A stretch of 10,029 bases of DNA from Idiomarina sp. UBA6142 (GTDB lineage: Bacteria > Pseudomonadota > Gammaproteobacteria > Enterobacterales > Alteromonadaceae). Positions 1 through 6,355 of this stretch are shown one piece after another. The stretch spans positions 6,017-16,045 of the forward strand of contig DIVC01000091.1 of assembly GCA_002423905.1 (NCBI GenBank). The letters run 5' to 3'. Every line of letters starts with the position of its first letter. Position 1 is the stretch's first letter. The notes beneath the pieces are model-generated. The model had not been told where the DNA came from. It saw only the letters and a list, made by a program, of their open reading frames with translations, and did not search any database. Both the position numbers and the translations under genes were made by a program.

Positions 1-1200
1 GAGCAAAATTATCGCTCGCACGGGCGTATTCTAAAAGCTGCCAATATCTTGATCGAGAATAACCCGCACGTGTTTGAGAAAAAGCTGTTCTCGGAAATGG
101 AATACGGCGTGCCGCTGCGGGTGATTTACGGCAAGAATGAAGAGCATGAAGCCGACCGCGTGGTGGCGGAGATTGTCCGTAAACGCTTTTTAGAGCGCAC
201 GCCCTATAGCCATTTTGCCCTGCTCTATCGCGGTAATCACCAAGCGCGATTGTTTGAAAAGGCCATGCTGACCCACCGCATTCCCTACAAAATTAGTGGT
301 GGGCAAAGCTTTTTCGCCCGCGCTGAAGTGAAGGATATGATGGCTTACTTGCGGCTGTTGGTGAACCCCGATGACGATACCGCGTTGATCCGAATTATCA
401 ATGTGCCTAAGCGTGGCATTGGCCCCAACACCGTGGAACGTATCGGCGAGCTCGCCAATGAGTTGCGTATCAGCATGCTCGAAGCCGCTCAGCACCAGGC
501 ATTAAAAACCCGATTAGGTAGCCGTGAATACCAATCGGTACAGTATTTTACCCAGTTGATCACCACGACTGCGCGCAAAAGTCTGCACGCCGATGATGCA
601 CCGACTGCGCTTTATGATCTGCTACGTAACATTGCCATGGAAGAATGGCTGTATGAAACCAGCCCGAGCCAAGCAGCGGCCGAAATGCGCTTTAAAAACG
701 TCAGTGAGTTGTTACGTTGGGTGGTAGAAATGCTCAAAGGCGACGACGAGCACGAGCCACTGGCGCTCGACGACGCCATCGCTAAGTTGTGCTTACGCGA
801 CTTAATGAGTCGTAACGAAGAAGAAGAGCAAGGTGACCAAGTACAGCTGATGACCTTGCACGCGTCCAAGGGCTTAGAGTTTCCTCACGTGTTTATGGTC
901 GGCATGGAAGAAGGATCACTGCCACATCAATCGAGTATTGACAGTGACATGGTGGAAGAAGAACGCCGCTTGGCTTACGTCGGCATTACCCGTGCGCAAC
1001 AATCGCTGACCTTCACCATGGCGCGCGAACGGCGCCAGTATGGTGCAGTCATCAACCCTGAAGCGAGTCGCTTTTTATTTGAATTACCGCAAGATGACCT
1101 GGAATGGGAAGATCAAAAAGTAGTGACTGAAGAGAGTAAAGAACAATCACGACTTAGCGGTGTAGCGCTGCTCCGTAAAGCGTTGGAGCAACCACGTTAA
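1..1200 (+). CDS. rep: ATP-dependent DNA helicase Rep, C-terminal part (5' end outside window)
   Basis: Superfamily 1A 3'-5' DNA helicase of the UvrD/Rep/PcrA group; Rep is the accessory motor that clears protein blocks ahead of replication forks. The frame is open from base 1, and the first codons read EQNYRSHGRILKAAN, the helicase motif IV region, so the gene continues upstream; a TTG at 49 is internal. The visible 399 residues cover domains 1B/2A/2B to the stop. Key motifs are LYRGNHQ (about residues 75-81 of the fragment), the motif V block TLHASKGLEF (bases 853-882) and motif VI EERRLAYVGITRA (bases 958-996), which supplies the arginine finger. E. coli Rep is about 673 residues, so roughly 270 N-terminal residues (Walker A and B) are missing. 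The tail ELPQDDLEWE followed by a short charged extension matches Rep more closely than UvrD, from memory of the family. No frame damage is seen. It ends convergently, overlapping the next gene by 4 bases. Confidence 0.95.
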   Translation, partial: EQNYRSHGRILKAANILIENNPHVFEKKLFSEMEYGVPLRVIYGKNEEHEADRVVAEIVRKRFLERTPYSHFALLYRGNHQARLFEKAMLTHRIPYKISGGQSFFARAEVKDMMAYLRLLVNPDDDTALIRIINVPKRGIGPNTVERIGELANELRISMLEAAQHQALKTRLGSREYQSVQYFTQLITTTARKSLHADDAPTALYDLLRNIAMEEWLYETSPSQAAAEMRFKNVSELLRWVVEMLKGDDEHEPLALDDAIAKLCLRDLMSRNEEEEQGDQVQLMTLHASKGLEFPHVFMVGMEEGSLPHQSSIDSDMVEEERRLAYVGITRAQQSLTFTMARERRQYGAVINPEASRFLFELPQDDLEWEDQKVVTEESKEQSRLSGVALLRKALEQPR

Positions 1201-3797
1201 TGACTCTTTAGCGCCGACTCAGAGCAAGTCAGCGCTGCAGAACTGCGCAACTTTACCACTTGGGGTTCACCATACAATGTGCCCTGACCGATAGTTACCC
1301 CACCTTTTTGTAGCGCTAACTGTTGTTCCTTATTCGTTATACCCGCTGCGCATACATCAATGTTGAGTTCCTTACACAAGTTAACTAAATGAGTCATTGT
1401 GGCATAGCCACGACTGCTCAAGGCAATATCAGCAACAAACCGAGCGTCGAGTTTCACATGGGTAAAGGGGTAGTTTAAAATGTAATGAAGCGCGCCAGCG
1501 CTGCGCCCAAATTCATTGAGTGCCAGACCAACACCCGCGTCAGCCAGCTGGCGCAAACAGCTTAACTGACGCTTCGATGAATCTTGCAGCTCAGTTTCGC
1601 TAAACTCCAGAACTAACCGCTTCGGATCAATGCCAGCCTTATCGATAATGGCCAGTAGTGCTTTAGTATCGGCTAGCTTGAATAAGTGCTTGGTGGACAG
1701 ACTCACGTAGATCGGCATTTCACAGCCGTCGCTGAGCAGTTCACAGCACCGAGTCAGTAACCATTGGTCGAGGGCAATGATCATACCGGCCTTTTCGGCA
1801 ATACTCAAAAACCGTTCTGCGGGTAACAGTGCGTCACCGCGTTGCCACCGTACCAACACCTCACGAGCTTCCGGGGTTTTGTCAGATAAACGAACTAAAT
1901 CATGATGTTGTATCACAAAATCTTGATCAAAATGAGCATGCCGCAAGGCCGTTTCACGATTTAAACTAGCGACTAAGTCTTTATGAATGCTTTGGTCAAA
2001 CACCACATACCTACCGCGGCCCATGCTCTTCGCTTGATACATGGCGGCATCGGCATCCCGCAGCAAACGTTCAGCACTATCATCTAACGCTTTGCATTCA
2101 GCAATACCGACGCTGGCCCCGGAATAGTGCTCGCTGTCACCGTAAACAAACGGCTTACGCATCTTTTCGATAATACGGCTGGCGATATCGCGTGCGTCAT
2201 CGGTATGGCGAATTAAATTTAGTAAAATGACAAACTCATCACCACCTAAACGCGCAACCGTATCGTTGTCGCGGACGCACTCACCAATACGCCGGCTGGC
2301 TTCGAGCAAAAACTCGTCACCGGCCGAATGCCCTAAGGTATCGTTAATCTCTTTAAACCGATCGAGATCAACGAACAACACGGCAAAGCTGTGATTTGGA
2401 AAGCGCCGTTTTTGCTTTAATGCTTGTTGTAGCCGTTCGGTAAACATCGCGCGATTAGGCAATCCGGTGAGCGAGTCGTGGTGCGCATCATAAAAAAGTC
2501 TTTCTTCAATTTTTTTACGGCGCTCAATTTCAGTCACCAGCTCTTCCGTTCGCTCGGCCACTTTGCGCTCTAAGTAACTATTGATACGCTTTACTTCGTC
2601 AGCATTGCGGCGCCGCTCGATGGCCACAGCCACGTGCTGTGAAACGAAGTTGAGTAGCTCCAGATCGTCTTGTTTATATTTAATATGCTCGGAATAAGTC
2701 TGTACCGACAATACTCCGATGACTTGTTCATCGACAATTAATGGTGAGCCCATCCATTGCTTGGGTCGCGTACCATAATTTTTACTCTCACCAGACACTT
2801 CGTTCGCTGCGACAAGGCGATTAAACTCGTCTTCATCAATAAATACTGGCCGCTGCTTACGGATAACATATTCAGTCATCCCGCGCCCTAACGGCCGACT
2901 CACAGCGAGTCGTTGGTCAAATTGGTCGACATAATAGGCAAACTCAATCGTACGTTGCTCTTCATCCAGTAACGCCACGAAAAAATTATCATTGGCCATT
3001 AATTTGCCGACTTGTTGGTGCAGTTGAGCAAAAAAGGTGTCCATACTTTCTGACGTATTGGTGAGCTCTGATATGGCAAAGAGTACCGACGCTACCTGTT
3101 CAGCTCGTTTACGTTCAGCAATTTGTAGCTCAAGGTCGTGATTGATATCGCGCAGGCTGGCAGTTTGTCGGGCGATTTCAGTTTGCATAAACTCGCGTTG
3201 GCGAATGCGTTCTAAAGCGGTGACAATATGTTGTGAAACGAACTGCAGTAACTCCCGATCAGCGCGGGTATAGGTAATTCCCTCGGTGTAGCTTTGCACC
3301 ACCATAGCACCGACTATACTGTCACCCATATGCAAGGGGACACCAAGCCAGTCTTCTGGGGCCGCGCCAAGGTCACGAATTTCACCGCTAGCTACCAACG
3401 CTTCAAAATTTTCTTCGCTGAGCAAAAAGGGATTGCCGGTACGCATAATAAAGCCGGTTAGACTTTGCCGGAGTATCTCTGCTGGAAATTGCTCGAGGCT
3501 AGGTGCATCGTCATATTCATCGACAAAGTAGACAAACTTAAAGGTGTCATTGCTATCATCGTAAATACAAATGAAGAAATTTTTTGCCATCATCAAGTCG
3601 GCAATGATGGCATGCACAGCGGGATAAAAATCACTCATGTCACGCGCGGACGACGCGAGTTCTGAAATCTTGAACAAAGCTTTTTGAATCACTTCGGCTT
3701 CACGGTATTTCAATGCCAATTTCTGCAGGCGAGACAAAGCCTTGCGCAGTCGCGCAACTTCCATGGCCGATGACCCCTGCTGTAACTGCTCTACCAT
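1197..3797 (-). CDS. Tandem-GAF diguanylate cyclase with degenerate EAL domain
   Basis: Soluble 866-residue c-di-GMP signalling protein; no membrane segments or signal peptide. Order: N-terminal helix (about 12-38), GAF1 (about 40-198), coiled coil (about 200-236), GAF2 (about 237-396), coiled coil (about 397-435), GGDEF (about 436-602), EAL-like (about 612-850). The cyclase half looks active: DSLTGLPNR at 441-449, GGDEF exact at 518-522 (bases 2232-2246), and an inhibitory RxxD I-site (R509-D512) five residues before it. The EAL half is eroded. It keeps E646 in EVL, E731 and E734, K782 and Q838. It has S699 where the metal-binding Asn of VNxS is usual, NEFG (761-764) instead of DDFG, and A818 where the catalytic Glu of AEG is usual. 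I infer that it makes c-di-GMP in response to GAF ligands and probably does not degrade it. The start is uncertain: ATG 3797 has no Shine-Dalgarno, while ATG 3764 (855 residues) has one. Apparently monocistronic, between an upstream terminator and convergent rep. Confidence 0.93.
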   Translation of the reverse strand: MVEQLQQGSSAMEVARLRKALSRLQKLALKYREAEVIQKALFKISELASSARDMSDFYPAVHAIIADLMMAKNFFICIYDDSNDTFKFVYFVDEYDDAPSLEQFPAEILRQSLTGFIMRTGNPFLLSEENFEALVASGEIRDLGAAPEDWLGVPLHMGDSIVGAMVVQSYTEGITYTRADRELLQFVSQHIVTALERIRQREFMQTEIARQTASLRDINHDLELQIAERKRAEQVASVLFAISELTNTSESMDTFFAQLHQQVGKLMANDNFFVALLDEEQRTIEFAYYVDQFDQRLAVSRPLGRGMTEYVIRKQRPVFIDEDEFNRLVAANEVSGESKNYGTRPKQWMGSPLIVDEQVIGVLSVQTYSEHIKYKQDDLELLNFVSQHVAVAIERRRNADEVKRINSYLERKVAERTEELVTEIERRKKIEERLFYDAHHDSLTGLPNRAMFTERLQQALKQKRRFPNHSFAVLFVDLDRFKEINDTLGHSAGDEFLLEASRRIGECVRDNDTVARLGGDEFVILLNLIRHTDDARDIASRIIEKMRKPFVYGDSEHYSGASVGIAECKALDDSAERLLRDADAAMYQAKSMGRGRYVVFDQSIHKDLVASLNRETALRHAHFDQDFVIQHHDLVRLSDKTPEAREVLVRWQRGDALLPAERFLSIAEKAGMIIALDQWLLTRCCELLSDGCEMPIYVSLSTKHLFKLADTKALLAIIDKAGIDPKRLVLEFSETELQDSSKRQLSCLRQLADAGVGLALNEFGRSAGALHYILNYPFTHVKLDARFVADIALSSRGYATMTHLVNLCKELNIDVCAAGITNKEQQLALQKGGVTIGQGTLYGEPQVVKLRSSAALTCSESALKSH
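1210..1236. other. Imperfect hairpin just past rep stop
   Basis: A 10-position stem (1210-1219 with 1227-1236) has nine pairs and one C/A mismatch, with a 7-base loop. It lies 9 bases after the rep stop and inside the last codons of the convergent GGDEF/EAL gene. There is no T-run after it on either strand, so it is not a classic intrinsic terminator. It could protect or end the rep transcript, or be chance. Confidence 0.3.
3774..3778 (-). promoter_or_regulatory. Shine-Dalgarno-like AGGGG favouring internal start
   Basis: On the minus strand AGGGG stands 9 bases before an in-frame ATG at 3762-3764. The longer start at 3795-3797 is preceded only by AT-rich GTATAAA. The internal ATG may therefore be the true start of the GGDEF protein, removing 11 residues that lie ahead of the first recognisable helix. 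Confidence 0.4.
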
Positions 3798-3855
3798 TTT
3801 ATACTGTCGATGAATGCGTTGTTTGTTACATGGTTTTGTAAAGAATTTGATAGTA

Positions 3856-3884
3856 AGTATATCTTTACATTTGCTGACAGAAAA
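3856..3884 (-). promoter_or_regulatory. Weak candidate promoter for GGDEF gene
   Basis: On the minus strand a TATACT (3856-3861) matches the sigma-70 -10 box at five of six positions. The -35 position 17 bases upstream is TTTTCT (3879-3884), a poor match. It lies between the cytochrome terminator and the gene, which is where a promoter is expected, but the element itself is weak. Confidence 0.25.
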
Positions 3885-3909
3885 GGCTTTTGCTCATGAA
3901 ACCACCAAT

Positions 3910-3935
3910 AAAAAAACCGCCGCAGCGGTTTTTTT
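3910..3935 (-). terminator. Intrinsic terminator of the cytochrome gene
   Basis: A perfect inverted repeat has seven A plus CCGC (3910-3920), a 4-base loop CGCA, then GCGG plus seven T (3925-3935). Read on the minus strand it is a GC stem followed by a T-tract, 25 bases after the cytochrome stop codon. It isolates the cytochrome from the downstream GGDEF/EAL gene. The A/T symmetry means it could also act in the opposite direction. Confidence 0.9.
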
Positions 3936-3960
3936 ATACAATCCAACTTGTTAGCGTGAA

Positions 3961-4389
3961 CTATAGTTCAGCGATCATGTAGTCAATCGCTGCCTGAATT
4001 TCGTCATCACTACAATTACCACAGGTGCCTTTCGCTGGCATCGCATTAAAGCCCTGAACAGCATGGCGCAGGACCGTATCCATACCCTGAGCCAAACGCG
4101 CTTCCCAATCAGCAGCGTCATTCAATTTCGGCGCGTTCAAGACACCGCTGGTGTGACAGGCTGCACAGAATTGGTTGTAGACCGCGTCACCACTGCGTGC
4201 TTGCTGTGAACCACTGGCCGCAACAGGGGTTGCACCGGCAATTCGTACTTGACCAATTGGCGCGATACGCTGTTCCAACGAACTGGTTGATTTTGCCTGT
4301 GGTAACATAGCGGCACTCGCGCTCCCAACGACAACCGCTAATGCGGCAACAAATAAACGACTGGTTTTTACAACATTTACTAGCTTCAC
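3961..4389 (-). CDS. Periplasmic cytochrome c5-type monoheme protein
   Basis: Small class I c-type cytochrome, exported and probably carrying electrons to terminal oxidases or reductases. It has 142 residues. A Sec signal peptide runs over about residues 1-26: KLVNVVK, then a hydrophobic core, then SASA/A. A Pro/Ser/Gln-rich linker follows to about 65, then the heme domain. Heme is attached at CAACH (C75, C78, with H79 as axial ligand), and M117 in AMPAKG is the likely sixth ligand. CGNC (C123, C126) is the pair typical of cytochrome c5, probably a disulfide. Start: GTG at 4387-4389 with AGGAG six bases upstream, and the signal peptide begins correctly there. The gene has its own likely promoter (4442-4470) and a strong terminator (3910-3935), so it looks monocistronic. 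The family call is firm; the specific partner cannot be told from sequence. Confidence 0.93.
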   Translation of the reverse strand: MKLVNVVKTSRLFVAALAVVVGSASAAMLPQAKSTSSLEQRIAPIGQVRIAGATPVAASGSQQARSGDAVYNQFCAACHTSGVLNAPKLNDAADWEARLAQGMDTVLRHAVQGFNAMPAKGTCGNCSDDEIQAAIDYMIAEL

Positions 4390-4395
4390 AGTACA

Positions 4396-4400
4396 CTCCT
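4396..4400 (-). promoter_or_regulatory. Ribosome binding site AGGAG fixing GTG start
   Basis: On the minus strand AGGAG is followed by six bases and then GTG (4387-4389). No other in-frame start nearby has a comparable site, so the cytochrome is initiated at GTG. Confidence 0.75.
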
Positions 4401-4417
4401 AAGATGAGCTAACGAGC

Positions 4418-4446
4418 TTGCACGCTCCAATTGTTGCTGAGATTAT
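4418..4446 (+). promoter_or_regulatory. Weak candidate promoter of dinB
   Basis: TTGCAC (4418-4423) and GATTAT (4441-4446) are 17 bases apart on the plus strand. Its -10 hexamer lies over the cytochrome -10 box on the other strand, so the two divergent genes might compete for RNA polymerase. No LexA-type CTGT-N8-ACAG palindrome is seen in 4390-4481. Confidence 0.25.
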
Positions 4447-4470
4447 AGCCACATTCCGTCCGAGGATAAA
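4442..4470 (-). promoter_or_regulatory. Candidate sigma-70 promoter of the cytochrome gene
   Basis: On the minus strand a perfect TATAAT (4442-4447) lies 17 bases after TTTATC (4465-4470, three of six matches to TTGACA). Transcription would start around 4435, leaving a short leader before the GTG. The -10 box is strong and the -35 box is weak. Confidence 0.5.
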
Positions 4471-4481
4471 CACTTCCGTGC

Positions 4482-5552
4482 ATGTCTTTTATTACGCGTA
4501 AAATTGCGCTTTTAGATCTCGATGCTTTCTTTGCCAGCGCCGAGGTGTTGCGCGACCCAAGCCTCCAACACCGACCCTTCGCAGTGGGCGGCGGCGGCGA
4601 GCGTGGCGTGGTAGCTACGGCTAATTATTTAGCCCGGCAATTTGGTGTGCGTAGCGCCATGTCTGGTGCTTATGCCAGACGGCTCTGCCCTGACTTGCAC
4701 TTTGTTGCCCCTGATCACGGCTATTACCGACAACTATCGCGGCAAGTTCTCGGTATTTTGCAAGAGTTTACTGATTTGGTCGAGCCCGCCTCTATTGATG
4801 AATTCTATCTTGATTTAACCGCCAACAGCGCCTATCAGGGCAGTGCCAGCCTTACCTTAGAAGCGATTCGCGAGCGCTTACGGGGCATTGGTCTGAGTGC
4901 CTCAGCGGGCATTTCGTGCCAAAAAATGGTGGCTAAAATTGCCAGCGAAGAGAGTAAACCTGATGGCCAATATGTGGTGCCACCTGATCAGGTGTTGGAG
5001 TACCTTGGCCAACTGACGCTCAAGCGCATTCCTGGGGTTGGCCCGAAAAGTCTGGAACGGCTAAATTTGCTTGGTTTTTACTATGGCCGCGATGTGCAAC
5101 ACGCCGAGGTTGGTCAACTACAACAGATACTTGGCGATAAAGCCGGCTGGTTGCTCCATCAGCGCTGCTTAGGCAATGACCCAAGAGCGGTGGTTACCGA
5201 GCGGGTTCGCAAGAGCGTTGGGGTGGAGGAAACATTACGCAGTGATTTGTTTCAACTGCGGGCGCTGGAACAATTTGTTGATGAAACCTTGCTACCGCAG
5301 CTGCTCAAACGCCTAGCCTGCCAGCGTTGGCAAGATACCGCGATTAAAAGCCAAACCGTTAAGCTGAAATTTAGCGATTTTCAACAAACCACCGTATCAC
5401 GTACTGGCAGCAAAGCCTCACCAAGCTTGTTTTATCAACTACTGCGTGAAGCTTGGGAGCGGCGCGAACAACGCGGAGTGCGACTGATTGGCTTAAGCGT
5501 TACGCTACCCGATCCGGATGATTATTTGCAGCTTGAGCTGGCACTGGAATAA
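4482..5552 (+). CDS. dinB: DNA polymerase IV (Y-family translesion polymerase DinB)
   Basis: Error-prone translesion polymerase that extends past damaged bases while tethered to the beta sliding clamp. It has 356 residues, close to E. coli DinB (351). The catalytic carboxylates are visible: D12 in LLDLDAFF and D106-E107 in SIDEFYLD, with F17 at the steric-gate position. Other family signatures are VVATANYLARQFGVRSAM (43-60), the helix-hairpin-helix KRIPGVGPKSLERL (181-194), RKSVGVEETL opening the little-finger domain (243-252), and VKLKFSDFQQTT (293-304). The last residues QLELAL (350-355) fit the beta-clamp-binding motif. Start: ATG 4482 is the first in-frame start after a stop at 4467, and it places the catalytic Asp near its usual position. 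The Shine-Dalgarno is poor (GAGGA about 15 bases away), suggesting weak translation. The gene is divergent from the cytochrome and overlaps the convergent pheA by 31 bases. No intact SOS box is seen upstream. Confidence 0.96.
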   Translation: MSFITRKIALLDLDAFFASAEVLRDPSLQHRPFAVGGGGERGVVATANYLARQFGVRSAMSGAYARRLCPDLHFVAPDHGYYRQLSRQVLGILQEFTDLVEPASIDEFYLDLTANSAYQGSASLTLEAIRERLRGIGLSASAGISCQKMVAKIASEESKPDGQYVVPPDQVLEYLGQLTLKRIPGVGPKSLERLNLLGFYYGRDVQHAEVGQLQQILGDKAGWLLHQRCLGNDPRAVVTERVRKSVGVEETLRSDLFQLRALEQFVDETLLPQLLKRLACQRWQDTAIKSQTVKLKFSDFQQTTVSRTGSKASPSLFYQLLREAWERREQRGVRLIGLSVTLPDPDDYLQLELALE

Positions 5553-6355
5553 CGATAACTACCCAGCTCCAATACCTGATTACTGGCTTTGATCAGAGCC
5601 AAAGCCCGTTGTATCCGGGCGTCACTCAAATGCCCCTCTAACTCAATGAAAAAGTGATACGCACCAAAGCGCTGCCCAGTAGGTCGAGATACCAACGCGG
5701 TCAAGTTCACCCGCGCCAGCGCGAATGCTTGCAAATGTTCAACCAATAGACCCGGGTGATCGGCATCATCGACGATGATAATCGCTGATTTATAACGCTG
5801 CCCTGGTTCAACGGCTGCCAAGGCTTGCGCTGGTTGTAACACAATAAACCGCGTCTCATTGTGCGGCACATCGGTGACATCATGCACCACATGGGTAAAG
5901 CTGTGCGCGCCAATCGCATGCTCCGGAACCAACGCTGCTGCAGGCCCTTCTTGCGCCAACAATAAGTGTAACGCTTCGGTATTGCTGGCGGTGGTGATGA
6001 CCGGTGCGTTAATCCGTGCCAAAGCTTCGCTGCATTGCCCTTGGGCGACAAATTGAGCAAATACTTTCTGCGGTTTATGATGATTGGCCACTAATGAAAA
6101 GCGTACCGGAATGCTGAGCTCAGCGATGATTTGTAACGGCTGCTTGAGCAGCCCATCGATGACCGGTGACACCACCCCTTCAACAATATTTTCTAACGGC
6201 ACTACCGCTACTGGACAATCCAACCCGACCGCAGCCAACGTGCGTTGTAACGACGGGTAAAATTGCAGGCTCGCGGGTTGGCCGAGATTGGCTGCAAACT
6301 CTGCCGCAGCCAACTCAGAAAAGGTACCCGCAGGTCCTAACGTTGCAATCTTCAC
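5522..6355 (-). CDS. pheA: Stand-alone prephenate dehydratase with ACT domain, divergent
   Basis: Prephenate dehydratases convert prephenate to phenylpyruvate, the committed step to phenylalanine. This protein has 277 residues, catalytic domain about 1-175 and ACT domain about 189-266. Unlike the E. coli P-protein it has no chorismate mutase domain. Supporting motifs are GPAGTFSELAA (7-17), VPLENIVEG (52-60), QC at 107-108, and HNETRFIVL (165-173) with the catalytic-type T168. Several family positions differ: Ile57 where Ser/Thr follows Glu-Asn, AQFV (100-103) where SHPQ is usual, and SNTEA (124-128) where STAxA is usual. The regulatory ACT motif ESRP is VSRP (222-225), and GAL is GLL (202-204). 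Activity and phenylalanine feedback may therefore be altered. Start: GTG at 6353-6355 overlaps the GST stop TGA as GTGA, with GAGG 10 bases upstream, which implies translational coupling. The 3' end overlaps dinB by 31 bases antisense. The family call is sure; full catalytic competence is not. Confidence 0.88.
   Translation of the reverse strand: MKIATLGPAGTFSELAAAEFAANLGQPASLQFYPSLQRTLAAVGLDCPVAVVPLENIVEGVVSPVIDGLLKQPLQIIAELSIPVRFSLVANHHKPQKVFAQFVAQGQCSEALARINAPVITTASNTEALHLLLAQEGPAAALVPEHAIGAHSFTHVVHDVTDVPHNETRFIVLQPAQALAAVEPGQRYKSAIIIVDDADHPGLLVEHLQAFALARVNLTALVSRPTGQRFGAYHFFIELEGHLSDARIQRALALIKASNQVLELGSYRYSSASSSCK
5585..5620. other. Two adjacent hairpins downstream of dinB
   Basis: The first stem is a perfect 7-bp GGCTTTG/CAAAGCC (5585-5591 with 5600-5606, 8-base loop). 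The second is a perfect 5-bp GCCCG/CGGGC (5604-5608 with 5616-5620). They share three bases, so they are alternatives and could not both form fully. They begin 33 bases after the dinB stop, inside pheA codons. No T-run follows. They could help end or stabilise dinB mRNA, or be a by-product of coding. Confidence 0.3.

Noticed and set aside
190..869. Antisense open frames at 190-495 and 612-869 on the minus strand
   Set aside because: They lie wholly inside rep, have no recognisable domain and disagree with the clear helicase motifs on the plus strand.
3465..3665. Plus-strand open frame of 66 codons
   Set aside because: It is antisense to the first GAF domain, has no recognisable product and no good ribosome site.
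4137..4396. Overlapping minus-strand open frames in other phases of the cytochrome gene
   Set aside because: They use the same strand as a gene with a signal peptide and heme motif in the correct frame; their proteins are low-complexity shadows.
4390..4481. LexA/SOS box for dinB
   Set aside because: Looked for because dinB is often SOS-controlled, but no CTGT-N8-ACAG-like palindrome is present.
5707..6060. Minus-strand 117-codon and plus-strand 65-codon open frames
   Set aside because: Both overlap the prephenate dehydratase catalytic and ACT coding sequence and show no domain of their own.
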